DNA of 64,000 nucleotides from Exobasidium rhododendri (lineage: Eukaryota > Basidiomycota > Exobasidiomycetes > Exobasidiales > Exobasidiaceae). The first letter of the stretch is position 1; every line of letters starts with the position of its first letter. The position numbers and the translations under genes are program-made. Below are positions 20,663 through 31,986 of the stretch, piece by piece. The notes below the pieces were generated by a model, which did no database searches, was not told the DNA's origin, and saw only the letters and a program-made list of their open reading frames with translations. The stretch spans positions 2,976,001 through 3,040,000 of the forward strand of contig CP110630.1 of NCBI GenBank assembly GCA_026210745.1, in the 5' to 3' direction.

Positions 20663-23512
20663 ATGGGCAAATTGAAGAGGAAGAAGCTAGCAGTGTCGGA
20701 TGACGACAACAGTGTAGAGAGTGGCAGTGATGGTGAGCGATCTTCGCACCGGCTTGTCAGAGCCAAAAGCGCAAAAAGCACAAAAGGAAAATTGAAAGTA
20801 CGACGTAGGGATAGCACTCCCAGCTCTGAAGAAGTCGAAGAGGTCCTGGTCGACAACAGTCAAGCAGGCCTGTCTAGAGTCAAACCAGCAACTGGCCGAG
20901 ATAAGGGAAAAGCCAGGGACATCAGCGAAGACGAAGACGAGAGTGACAGTGACAATGATGATGAAGACGAGGAGCGCTCAGGAGCACGATCACCAACCCT
21001 CAGCGCGGGAACACTACATGGTTCGGACTCAGAGCCTGGCTTGGGAAGGTGGACTACAGAAGATCAAGAGATCTGGCAAGATCCAGACGACAACATTAGC
21101 GGCGTATATGGGGTAGACATTGTTATTCGTTGGAGATGGCATCAACGTCGACACTTTCCACAGTATCGAGCCAAGTGGGAAGATTACAAAGACACAGCCA
21201 ATTCATGGGAGCCAGCGACGAATTTTGATGGTGACCTCGTGGAGAATTTCTGGAAAGACATTGAATTTGCTGGAGAGGGCGTCAGACCAGACGGTTGGAA
21301 CAAAGGTCCCAAGGCGAAAGACAAAGAATTGGATGAGTACGACACTGCAACAGAATTAGTGTCACCCGACGCCGAGAGGCGAAAAGCAGCTCGGAAGCGT
21401 AAAAGGCGAGACATCCGAATCGACAGAGTGGAGATGAGGGATGCTTACAGAAGGAAGGGAAAAAGGGAAGCACACGAGAGAAAGGAAAGGGAAGAGAAGC
21501 TGGAGAGAGTGGCCGAAGAAAGGCGAAAGAAGAAGAGACAAGAGGAGGAAGACAAGAAGAAGAAGATTGTCACCAAGAATGTTATTACGGTGGGTAACAA
21601 GGTACGACCTACAGCTACTGGACAAGCGAAGATCGCCTCGTCTTCAGCAGGGTCATCATCGAAGCCGATTGCCAATGCCTCTGAGAACGACGTGCCATTG
21701 CAGGACAAGCCCACTATGACAGACGAACAACGGCGAGATTTCTTGAGACAGTACGCCATCAGACCGCAGCAACAGATTGATAACGAACGAAAGAGAGCGA
21801 GAGTCGGAGAAGCTGCTGCTTCTTCGTCCATATCAGCGCCTGCGATCAAGAGCACTGCGGCAAAGTCGAGCGCGGAAACAGGCGTGCAACATTTGCCGGG
21901 TAGTACTGAGTTGTTGACGATCACGCAAGCACCAACCAATGACAGCGCCGATCAAGCAACAGCCGAGGCTCCGTTCGAGACTGAGGTGACAGCTCCGCTT
22001 TCCCTTGTAAACGCATCACAAGCGAAGAACATCAAGAATTCTAAGGGTGATGGGAAGCCGAAGGGATCTTTCAAGGGAGCCCATAGAGCCGTTCCAAAAA
22101 CAAAGATGCTGGCGCCTACTTGGGATCCATTGAACATAGGCAAGAGCAGCAAATCAGCAAGTACGTCGAGTACTGCTACCACGAATAGAGAAACAGCTTC
22201 GAGCGAAAAGCATGTGGAGTCGTGGGATGACGAGGTGCTTGTCGTGAATGGTAGTACGAGCACTGGAGTCTCCTCGTATGCACCTGTTGCCACACCATCC
22301 ACAGCGACGACAACGTCGATAAGACCGTTGCCGCCTAATGTGAATCCGTCTGCAGCGTTTGTACGTTCACAGCTTCTTCCAACGGCGACACGAGGAGCCA
22401 TTCAACTTGGACGTGATCCCAGAAGACCAGATGCTGCTCCTCCCCTGCTATCTTCAACAAAGTCACCAATGTCGCCTTACGAGATGGGTCGTGGTCATCA
22501 GTCACCCGTGGCACCCATGACAAACGCATCACCGACTTACCATGCCAACGCTGCTTCCCCTTTGCATCCTGCCTTGCAATCGCCCCAAGAACCGGGTGAG
22601 ATTGCGTCTACGATCGTTGAACAGAGAGCGAACGAGTCGTTGAAATCGCTCACTCCAGCGGATGAGTATAGAGCAAAGCAAGCAATCAAAGCATGGGGAA
22701 TTGGTCCAGAGCTGCTGGAAAGAATGCGTCGATCGTACAACTTTGTTCCTCCTATACCCCCGCTTTCGTCAGACCAAGACAGAATAAAGGAGAAGAGGCA
22801 AGACCTCGATCGAGTCATCAAGTACACCGGTGGCGGAATGACTACCACTATTTTAGCAAAGCACAAAGAACCGCAGCGAAGGAACCTCTTGCTTTGGATC
22901 CCCAACTTCATCGTTCCATTTGGTCAACTGGAGCGAGAGGCTCTAGAAATTCCCAACTTCTCCTTTTTTTGCTACGGCAGCAGCGGAACAGAGGAAATTT
23001 GGCCTTCCGGATCAGGGAAGCTGATCATGTATACCTTTGGTGCCCTTTTGCCGAGACTGGTAGAGCAGTGCTACGGAAAAAAGGAATCTTGCGCTTGGGA
23101 AGGAGAGGAGAGAAATTCGTTGATCGTTGTCCACCCGTGGCAGAAGAATCTCCTCAGTCAGCTCATCGACGCGAATCGAGTAGAGGAACTCTTGCGTCTT
23201 CTGTTGGCGTCAAGTCAGACGAACGATCTGGGTGACAAAGACTTTGCGATTGTCGATGCAGGCATGAAAGTGATGGAGGACTTTGAAGAGGTGCCTTTTG
23301 AATTGACATACGCTTCTGCCCAAGATTTCGAACCGCCCGACATTACCGCATTGGATCTCGAAGAGGCCATTGCGCTGGTGGACAAGGAGGTCTCACGAAC
23401 ACTGCATCGGTTGCAATATGAGTGGAGACTGAAGCGAAGGATCTTCTCCTTGACGATGGCAAAGACGAGGCTGGAAGTTCGAGAAGTGAAGACGATGTAT
23501 ACGATTGTGTGA
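20663..23512 (+). CDS. Chromodomain protein
   Basis: One long exon of 949 residues starting MGKLKRKKLAVSDDD. The start is rich in Ser/Asp/Glu. A chromodomain lies at about residues 147-200 (YGVDIVIRWRW ... YRAKWEDYKDTANSWEP), with the KW and WEP residues that build the methyl-lysine pocket in HP1-type domains. A long Lys/Arg/Glu-rich, probably coiled-coil segment (about 235-310) and a Ser/Thr/Pro-rich low-complexity middle come next. The last 230 residues form a folded C-terminal domain (LLLWIPNFIVPFGQLEREA, LIMYTFGALLPRLVEQCYG, EWRLKRRIFSLTMAKTRLEV) that I cannot name. The overall plan, an N-terminal chromodomain and a distant C-terminal domain, recalls Chp1-type heterochromatin proteins; this is inference. 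No intron interrupts it. Nuclear. Confidence 0.8.
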   Translation: MGKLKRKKLAVSDDDNSVESGSDGERSSHRLVRAKSAKSTKGKLKVRRRDSTPSSEEVEEVLVDNSQAGLSRVKPATGRDKGKARDISEDEDESDSDNDDEDEERSGARSPTLSAGTLHGSDSEPGLGRWTTEDQEIWQDPDDNISGVYGVDIVIRWRWHQRRHFPQYRAKWEDYKDTANSWEPATNFDGDLVENFWKDIEFAGEGVRPDGWNKGPKAKDKELDEYDTATELVSPDAERRKAARKRKRRDIRIDRVEMRDAYRRKGKREAHERKEREEKLERVAEERRKKKRQEEEDKKKKIVTKNVITVGNKVRPTATGQAKIASSSAGSSSKPIANASENDVPLQDKPTMTDEQRRDFLRQYAIRPQQQIDNERKRARVGEAAASSSISAPAIKSTAAKSSAETGVQHLPGSTELLTITQAPTNDSADQATAEAPFETEVTAPLSLVNASQAKNIKNSKGDGKPKGSFKGAHRAVPKTKMLAPTWDPLNIGKSSKSASTSSTATTNRETASSEKHVESWDDEVLVVNGSTSTGVSSYAPVATPSTATTTSIRPLPPNVNPSAAFVRSQLLPTATRGAIQLGRDPRRPDAAPPLLSSTKSPMSPYEMGRGHQSPVAPMTNASPTYHANAASPLHPALQSPQEPGEIASTIVEQRANESLKSLTPADEYRAKQAIKAWGIGPELLERMRRSYNFVPPIPPLSSDQDRIKEKRQDLDRVIKYTGGGMTTTILAKHKEPQRRNLLLWIPNFIVPFGQLEREALEIPNFSFFCYGSSGTEEIWPSGSGKLIMYTFGALLPRLVEQCYGKKESCAWEGEERNSLIVVHPWQKNLLSQLIDANRVEELLRLLLASSQTNDLGDKDFAIVDAGMKVMEDFEEVPFELTYASAQDFEPPDITALDLEEAIALVDKEVSRTLHRLQYEWRLKRRIFSLTMAKTRLEVREVKTMYTIV

Positions 23513-23847
23513 AGAGATGGATGGAGTGAGGAAGACGGGAGGAAAGCAGAGGAGGAAGAACGAAGAAGCAGAAGGGCGAAGAAATGTGGTAAGGCCAACA
23601 CGAGCCAGCAATGTATAGTAGACATTAGATTGTCATCCATTCTACCCCCCCCCTCCTCTTCAGACCACACCATTGTGTCCGAGAAGGAGTCAAATTGTAC
23701 ACATACATCCATTACAATAGCAGCTTCAGCCTACTCAAGAGTGTCAAACAGTCAGAATACAGTAGAGTAGACCAACACGCAAACGTCATGTAATGGAATA
23801 GGGTGAGATAGCATAGTCTTGATGTACTAGAGACTAGGGGCCAACGA
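23513..23847. other. Intergenic, C10 run
   Basis: About 335 bases between two 3' ends, containing a run of ten C (23645-23654). No gene seen. Confidence 0.4.
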
Positions 23848-24384
23848 TCAACATTTGTGTATAGTGTAAACGAGGTTGTCGAGGTCGAGAGCCGTCAGTG
23901 TCGAAGGAGAAACAGAGAAATCGACCTTCTGAAGTCCTGTGAATCCAGAGTGACATGAAGCATGGAACGGCTTAGCTTCCGACGGACTGGAAGACAGACC
24001 GGTAGGAGTAAAATTGAATTCTTGATCAGCCTTTTGGATACCGTTCGAATTGTACCCTGTGACTGTCAGGACACAGCTGGTGGCGGTGGTGACTATTGAC
24101 GTGGCGGCGTTGAGCGAGCACCCAAAGTAGAAAGAAGAAAAGTCAAAAGTGCTCCCGGATGGCGTTACGACGTATGCAGTGCCGTTTGTGAGTGTCTGCT
24201 CGACTCCAGTAACGATCTCGTTTGAGCCGGAATGAGGTAGCGTACCACCTTGACCAAAAACCGACTGTGACACCGGCAAAGGCATCGTAGGTGAGACCGT
24301 CGTACGAGGTGATCGTGTTTAGGGATTGCAGCACCAAATTTGGTCGCGAAATGCAGTGGTATTTCAGTCACTCCAGCATTTGCA
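23848..24384 (-). pseudogene. Decayed extracellular-protein gene
   Basis: The last 145 codons (24282-23848) read like a fungal extracellular protein: LPHSGSNEIVTG, FDFSSFYFGCSLN, SCVLTVTGYNSNG and GFTGLQKVDFSV. The expected preceding segment (ITSYDGLTYDAFAG) lies in a different frame, with no room for an intron between the two. Upstream of that the frame is closed by a stop and there is no signal peptide. A TATA-like TGTATATACA (24456-24465) still sits upstream. A recently decayed gene is the simplest reading; a sequence error is the alternative. The family name is not known to me. Confidence 0.5.
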
Positions 24385-24966
24385 TGGACTGACGAGGACC
24401 ACAATCCCGTTTGACAGTCCCGTTTACGCGGTACTTTGGGGAAAGGTGTCTAGATGTATATACAAGTCAGTCTTATCCGATTACCGATCTCTCGGTATCT
24501 GGTACTGACTATTCCTCTCATTCTTGTCACTCGTTCAGAAAGTAACACCACCCCGCTTGAAATTTCGAATTTGTTGCCACTTACTAGCCTGAATCTCTAT
24601 TTTCGTGCCCTATATTTACGCGCTCTGAATTCGAAAAAATCCTTCCGATGCACAATGAAATCTTCGGGCATATATTTCACTATCTCGCCCTGGGATTGCC
24701 AAGCAAAGTCGACAGAGCGAATGGTATCTTGGAATAGCTGGTTTTGCATGTTGCAATCGAGGGAGGTGGACGTCACCACATTCAAGAGAGAGAGAGAAAG
24801 ACAGACCAATGAAAAAGCCGCAAATCTGTCATTCTGAGAAAAGCCAATGCATCACCTCGTTAATGCTACTGACGATCCGGAAAACTTATAAAGAGGCAAG
24901 TGTCTTTTTAGCAAACAGGCAGCAATCCTTCCTTCTCTTCCACTCCTCGGGCCTACATTGCGCACG
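24385..24966. promoter_or_regulatory. Divergent promoter region
   Basis: Lies between the decayed gene (minus) and the P450 gene (plus). The plus strand has TTATAAAG at 24886-24893, about 75 bases ahead of the P450 ATG. The minus side has TGTATATACA at 24456-24465. Confidence 0.5.
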
Positions 24967-26871
24967 ATGGTGTCTCTTCAGTTTTCTACAGGATCAGAGA
25001 ACGTTTCCGCTTGGGTACTTAGTATTCTTCTTGTGACTTTGATTGTGTATGCCGTCTTGCGATCGTTCATTTACTCCAACTTCCGTTCACCATACCGAAA
25101 TCTTCGAAAGCCACCACTCAAGGGAGCATGGTCTTTCGTGGTAGGACATTTGCCAGAGCTACAAAAGGGAGGCGCCAGCGAATGCCAGCTAAGATGGTCG
25201 GTGAGCATGTTCATCGGAATGTGTGTGGATATCGTTGAGAAGCTTTTGGTGCTGAAACGATCCCAAATGTCTTTCTCTCTGATCCTCTCAGAAAGAATAT
25301 GGTCGACTCGTCGTCTACAGGGGGCTCTTCTGTCAGGAGAGGCTCTTCACCACTGATCCTGCTGCTCTTCGACACATCCTTATCTCGAAGCCATATCTAT
25401 ATCCCAAGGTGAGATTGTTTCAGCTCGTCGTCGTGTGTGATTATGTTGCGAATGACAGAATCTCTTGTCACCACCCCCCCCCCCCAACGTCTAGCCTGCA
25501 GCCATCCAATCTGCCTTGCAGAACTTTGTCGGAAACGGTCTCCTGACGGCAGAGGGAGACGTACATCGTCGTCAGAAAAGGGTCGTCGGGAAAGCGTTCA
25601 CAGCCAGTGCGGTCAAGCAATACTGTCCGCTCATTCATCGAAGTGCGTCAAAGCTGGTCTCCACACTGAAGGAGAAAGTGGGAGGAAATGTCGATGTCCT
25701 TCACTGGTGTTCTCGGACTACTCTGGATGTCATTGGAGAAGTCACTTTGGGACAGGAACTAAAGTCCATGGACAAGAAAAAGGATGGAGACGTTGTGGCT
25801 GATTCCTTTACCAGTGAGCTATTTCAAGGACGAGTGCCATTTTGCACGCACATGAGAAAAATCGTGACTCAATTCTGGGCGGTCCTTTTCATCTCGCCAG
25901 ATATGATCAACGAGATCAATCACATGTCCCTCTTTGAGAGAGTTCTTCTTCACTTTGACCACTTGCCCATCTTTGATCCTTTCCGACCTCTTCCCACGCG
26001 TATCAACAAGACGGCTGGAAAATGCCGTGCAGTATGTGAAGCAGTGGCCAACAAATTGATGAACAAGGTCACGGTGGATGAGGTGGAAGAAAGCGATAGC
26101 TTAGTCACCAGTCTGTTCAAGTCAAGTAAGCGTCCTTCCGACGAGCAGGAGAGAAAAGAAGATGTACTCCAGAATAGCGAAATAGTCGGTCAAATCACGA
26201 CGGCTCTTTTGGCTGGACATGAAACTACGTCCACTGCGCTGTCATGGTCGCTCATGGCTCTTTCACAAGACGGCGATTTGCAGGCACGTTTACGAGACGA
26301 AATTAATTCAAGTGTAGGTGTCGATTTGGAAGATATGACGCCAGAAGACATCGATGCCCTTGCACTTTTGGACAATGTCACAAGCGAGGTATTGCGATTG
26401 TATTCCCCTGTTCACAGTACCAACCGAGAAGCAACGGAAGATGACGTAGTACCTCTCTCAAGGCCGATAATGGACAAGAATGACCAGCCAGTGCACAATT
26501 TGATCATTCGCAAAGGTCAAGCAGTCATTATTCAAATTGCTGCCTACAACCGTTCCGAGGATGTCTGGGGTCCTGATGCATTGCAATTCAATCCAGCGAG
26601 GTGGAACAATCTACCCAAGACAGTCACAGACAGCAACATACCGAATCACCATCTGTCCTTTATTGCGGGAGCGCGAACGTGTGTTGGCTACCGACTGGCT
26701 AATCTGGAATTCAAGATCATACTCGCACACCTGATCACAAAGCTTAGTTTTGCCATCGATCCGACGCAAAACAACATGACTGCTAAAGAAGTCGTCGTAG
26801 CTCGCCCGCTCGTGGCTGGAGAAGAAGAAATGGGGTCGAGAATGCCTTTGACTGTCTCCGCTTTGCTTTAG
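24967..26871 (+). CDS. Cytochrome P450 monooxygenase
   Basis: Exons 24967-25200, 25292-25408 and 25495-26871 give 575 residues in phase. A single N-terminal membrane anchor (AWVLSILLVTLIVYAVL, about residues 15-31) places it on the ER. All P450 hallmarks are present: WxxR-like HRRQKRVVGKAF, I-helix AGHETTSTALSW, K-helix SEVLRLYSP (ExxR), FNPARW, and the haem loop FIAGARTCVGYRLANLEF with the cysteine ligand. Substrate unknown; it resembles fungal CYPs of the CYP3/CYP5000-series group in outline. Intron 2 contains a run of twelve C (25474-25485) just before its CGTCTAG acceptor. It stands alone, with no biosynthetic partner gene next to it. Confidence 0.9.
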
Positions 26872-27538
26872 GCGCGCAGGAAGGCAGAAAAGAAGACTCT
26901 TATAAATCGCAGACGGCCTTCAAAGCTTGTCATGGACGCGCAATGTGGGACTATATGCGCGCAGGTGACGACACACAATCCTGATCTCAAGGGTCCCCTT
27001 CCATAGAATCTCGATGTACCAATACAATCATTCGTCGTACCAATGACAGCTTGACAGCCAGAACAATGTTCATGTGTAAAGTGACACTTTGAGGAACTAT
27101 CGTCTCCGGCTTTAGATACAGGGACCTGCCAAAGCGAACCACACGTGGAATCTGAGCAGTACCATTGGATGAGGCAATGAGGGACGGAAAAGTTGCTCAA
27201 CAATGTACTAGATCGATATAGATCAGTCCGTGGCGAGACTTTCTGCATCTCTGTATGAATACAAGCAACCCTCTCATTTCCCTCGCTGGGTGGGAATTTG
27301 TCTGCCGGGAGAGAATTCATACGCAACAACGAAGACTTGCACAGAATCGCACTTTCACGAAATCGAGACCCAGTCCAGCTGGACCTCCCTCAGGCAGATA
27401 GATAACGATGATGGACGAAAATAGTCAATCATTTGCAATTCGAAAGCAGGCGGAAGAGGGGAAAACATATACATTGCCACTTCGGGTAGCAGAGTCCCTT
27501 TCGGAATCTCAGTATGGGGTGTAAATCAGGAGGCACGA
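26872..27538. other. Convergent 3' region with an unproven Cys-rich reading frame
   Basis: Between the 3' ends of the P450 and the RNase. On the minus strand a 150-codon frame starts with ATG at 27320 and ends at 26868, overlapping the P450 stop. Its second half is cysteine-rich (DSTCGSLWQVP, EHCSGCQAV, GLCVVTCAH). There is no signal peptide and no matching upstream exon was found, so it is not called as a gene. Confidence 0.3.
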
Positions 27539-28107
<569 letters not shown>

Positions 28108-29669
28108 TATTTTCCACGATATAAATCAGGAGAGGATGAAAGAAGAGGAGAAAGGAGGAGAGAGATGGAGGGGATCGGGGTCTCTATTAAGCCCACAACT
28201 GCCCGCATACAGTCTTCCTATATGGTGCTTCGACTTGCTTGCCCACAACCGCCGGCCGTTTCCTTTTCCACACGGTAGTCTAATCTTCTAGCGCCAATCG
28301 GGATTTAGCCAAAAAAAGAAGAAGCGTGTTCTTTGGATTAGAATACCGTCGTGCAGATATAAAGATAAGTAACGAAGCGTTCCCCAATACAAAAAGGCAC
28401 GCTTTGCGCTACTTCCAACTTTGTATTCGGAGTTGCCCGTTGCACACGTTTGCTCTATGCGCCGACCTTGTGGTCGACGACTCCTGTTTGCGCTAGCTCT
28501 GGATCGAGAAAGGAAAAAATGAGAGCACGGTGTGCAAGTATCAGTCTCGTATATCAATTATGGCAATGATTTCAGTCGCACAAACGAGAGTAGAGAGGCG
28601 TAAAAATAAAAAAAGGAACTGCAGCACCCAGGATTCCCGCGTGGTCCCCCACCGCAGTACTGACTAGGCGATATCGTGCTTGACTTCGCAGATCGGACGG
28701 GATGCGGTATTTTCACGATTCTATGGCCGCAGATGTTATGACGAGTGTGACTTGCATCCATAACTTCTCATTTCTCTGACTATCGTAAGGACTTTCTCGC
28801 GCGGAAGACAGGTGCAGTGTCCACGTCTCTTTCCTTATTTTGCTTTCAATATTTCTCGCTAAGCGACTATACGTCTCGCTGCAATGCCGGTAGTCCTATG
28901 ACGCTACCACGGCATCCTTTAGTCTCTTGTTCTGCACTTGCCACCTCATCAAAGGAAAGGTGACGCTGCTAAGTTGCCGATCGACATGAAGTGTCCGAAA
29001 CGAGGGAGCACGAGCCTCTCCACCTCACAAGCACAGCGATTGAATGAGATTGTGTGAGATAGGAGCAGGCAGAGTCAGATGAAGTGGCAGCTTGTGCACC
29101 GTTATCGCCCCGGCTTCGCACAGTCTTTCATTCGCGTCGCTTCTCATGCGCTTTCTGTGCTGGCTGGACTCCTGTCGCCTCACTCAATATTGCGAAGGAT
29201 GGACCCCCCTTCACTTTCGCGAAGTTCTTTCTCTGGACAACGACCACTGTCGCAGCGTGCTCACTCATTAAGGCTTGAAGCGCAAATGAGCCAAGCATAT
29301 ATTTGGCAAGCGCTGCAGGACTCTTGGCCACACTCTCAAAAGCACCGCAAGATATCGATACTAGCGTACAGACTTCAGCTTTCCTTCATCTACAGCACAC
29401 CAGATCTTGCGTCTTCATTGGAGAATTCCACCTCTATACTTGGCGAGCTGTGTCATGTCGTCTCCCGGTCTAATATGTCTTAGATTAAGGGGGCGCTCAT
29501 GCAAACACTTAAGAAGCCGATAGGGTGTCGAATGAAGACTGGCCTGCACTCAACCCTTCCCTACTTCCGTTCTCCTTTTCACTTCTCTTGATCAGTTCAC
29601 TTGATCACTTCTCTGCATCTCTTCGACGCTCCTTCTCACATCGCACGCAGCACTTCATCTCGCAGCAAA
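28108..29669. other. Long intergenic stretch
   Basis: About 1.5 kb between divergent genes. Short frames on both strands, none with a domain, signal peptide or splice continuation. It should hold the promoters of the RNase (minus) and of the first secreted-family gene (plus). Confidence 0.4.
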
Positions 29670-30587
29670 ATGGTCAAGACACTTTCCTTCCTTCTACCCC
29701 TCGCAGCTTTGGCCGTCTCTGATGTAGCGGCCACCTTTGGTCTTCTCTCCGGCGCTTGTTTGGCTACACTGAACGCAGCCGAAGGCATCTGTGGACTGGT
29801 AGCTCCTCTGGGCTCAGTTGGTGGTGGAGCTAGTATCGGTGTCAGTGTCGACCCCAGCGCCTATGGAAGCGCCGGCGTAGACTCTTCCATTGGCTCCAGT
29901 GGCTACGTAGGCGGTCATCACATCATTGCCGGTCCAGGATGGCGTACGGGTGGCCAGAGCTCGGACGACGAGGACGATGAGTACTCTAGTGGAAGTGGCG
30001 GCAGTGATGGCAGTAGCGACGGTGGTGAACAGGGTCAGAGTGACGACACTTACGACGATGATAGCAGCAGTGGAGGCAACGGTGGTGGCGGCGATGATGA
30101 TGATGACGACAACAACAGCTCTTCCTCCACCACTGGAAGCAGCGGCCAGGGAGGCAGTGGTAGTGGCAGCGGCAAAAAGTCCTCCACCTCCTCTTCTACC
30201 ACCAAGGGAAGCAGTGGATCCAGCTCGTACTCCAAGACAACCACCACGACCACCACCACTTACATGACACAGACTGACATCACCAAGAGCTTCCTACAGA
30301 ACATCAACCTCGAAGTAGGAGGAAAAAAGATCTGTCACGGCAAGAACTTTCAAATGGCGAGCGATGGATCGCACAGTTGCAAGTGTGATGACGGCTACAC
30401 TCTCGCCTTGCCGACACATTCGTACGGCTCTGATGGTCAATTGACCTTGGACGACTTCACCAAGAAGGACTTTGCCTTTGAATTGAGCAAGAACGGCAAG
30501 ACGACAAAGATCCCATGTGGAAGCCCCAAGAAGACCAAGATGCGTGCCGGTACACAGCTCACGTACAAGAAGAACTTCGAGTGTTAG
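29670..30587 (+). CDS. Secreted Ser/Gly/Asp-rich protein with a C-terminal Cys module
   Basis: Single exon, 305 residues, from the ATG of MVKTLSFLLPLAALAVSDVAA (signal peptide, residues 1-21). A small domain with cysteines (SGACLATLNAAEGICG) comes first. About 120 residues of extremely low complexity follow, rich in Ser, Gly and Asp with a run of seven Asp, then a Ser/Thr-rich stretch with eight Thr. The last 105 residues form a module TKSFLQNINLEVGG...ICHGK...HSCKCDDGYTLALP ... LTYKKNFEC. This matches, position by position, the C-terminal part of the two secreted proteins downstream. The Ser/Thr tracts are likely O-glycosylated. Function unknown; a wall or matrix protein is plausible. Confidence 0.72.
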   Translation: MVKTLSFLLPLAALAVSDVAATFGLLSGACLATLNAAEGICGLVAPLGSVGGGASIGVSVDPSAYGSAGVDSSIGSSGYVGGHHIIAGPGWRTGGQSSDDEDDEYSSGSGGSDGSSDGGEQGQSDDTYDDDSSSGGNGGGGDDDDDDNNSSSSTTGSSGQGGSGSGSGKKSSTSSSTTKGSSGSSSYSKTTTTTTTTYMTQTDITKSFLQNINLEVGGKKICHGKNFQMASDGSHSCKCDDGYTLALPTHSYGSDGQLTLDDFTKKDFAFELSKNGKTTKIPCGSPKKTKMRAGTQLTYKKNFEC

Positions 30588-31986
30588 TAGATCTTGGAAG
30601 GTTTCTGTCGATCGTTAAATCAAGGACAGTGCTTTCCCAGTGGTCCTTTCCCCCCGCTTCCTTTCTCCCTAGACGCTCTTTCCCACACATCACGCATGTA
30701 GTGCGCTCGTTTCAATACATCTCATAACACACAGACTCTTGCCTCACTCGTAAGGAAGTCTCTGTCTCCTACACGATCATCCTCTTGACGAGCTCTCGAG
30801 AGATGCAGCCACGATCATATCGCGAGATTGTAAGGATCTCCCCCTTCGTCTCAGAGAGTCGCTACTCCGGCCTGCTCTGTCTCTGACGCCTTCGTGTATT
30901 TGATGTTGAGGCCACGACCAGTTTACCTTGCCGATGATCATAACGAACATCCTGACTAAACAGAGCATGTAACAGTCAAAAAGCAGTAGTTTCCTGCATT
31001 GCAGTGTATATGCGAGAGCAAGCTTCGAGAGGCAGGCGTCCACCTCTATGCCGATGGTCGAGAAGCTCCCACCGCATCCTTTACTTGACTTTACACCCCT
31101 AGCGCATGTTTCATCATACAGTCGATTGGCAGCTTCCAGTGGGGGTGCATGCGTTCTCTGTACAGATGACGATTGAAAAAGATCGAGACAGCAATCTCAA
31201 GTACCGTATTCGTGAGAGCGGTCCGATTCACTGCAACACATCACGAGGCTGCGAGAGCTCATTCTTTTTGAGAAGGGGCTCGTCAAGCTGATGAGAAAGG
31301 GCCAAAGCGCGGCAGTTGCAAATTTTCCTGCTTACCTTCTCCAGAGCGGCCCCTGAGCACCGGTAAAGGAAGGAAAGGAAAGAAAGGGTGAGGATGCAGT
31401 GATCCGCTTCATTATGGAAGGCATGGTCTTCGTCCTCTCAGTAAAGCGGCTCGGTTCTGAATTTGTATGTCCAAAATAGAACACAGGCGTGACCGTCCAT
31501 CGCTCCGGCATGTCGTCCTCCTCACTCGCCTGTGTATGATGCCGACTTCCAGTCAAATGAAAGGCTCGTTCACTAGGCCTACGATGGGAAGGGTTGGTGA
31601 TTTGCAGGTCATTGTCATCACTTCAGCTCGCGGAAGAGGTGGGAACGGCAATATCTTGACTTGCATAAGCATCGGAGATGAAGCGCACCCTCTCCTTTCT
31701 GTTTAATTTTGGGGTCTGGCCGATGACTGACGAGTTCCGCTGGCATTCTTTGCAGGCAGCAATGATGGATATGAGCAAGCTTCAAGGTGCTACAGGGGAG
31801 GTTGCATCATATCAATCGATTGACTACCTCGAGTCGAGTAAGAGATAAAAGGACGTCCATCTCTCGAGACGATCAACACTTTCTCCATATCCACTCCACT
31901 TCTTCACATTCTCTCCTTCTTTTTCTCTCTTTCACTTCATCACAACAGAAGCTTTCTTCCCCTTGCAACTTTTCATCTCACTCAAC
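30588..31986. other. Intergenic, no supported gene
   Basis: About 1.4 kb. Nothing convincing on either strand apart from the promoter of the next gene at its right end. Confidence 0.4.
31844..31853 (+). promoter_or_regulatory. TATA-type box GATAAAAGGA of the 31987 gene
   Basis: GATAAAAGGA begins 143 bases ahead of the ATG. The same ten bases stand at exactly the same distance ahead of the paralogue at 33933. The leader between is C/T-rich. Confidence 0.6.

Noticed and set aside
26868-27320. Cysteine-rich 150-codon frame on the minus strand
   Set aside because: Lacks a signal peptide and upstream exon, overlaps the P450 stop and lies in a convergent 3' region; kept only as a note.
29079-29483. 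Plus-strand frame of 134 codons upstream of the secreted family
   Set aside because: No domain or signal peptide; composition resembles non-coding DNA.
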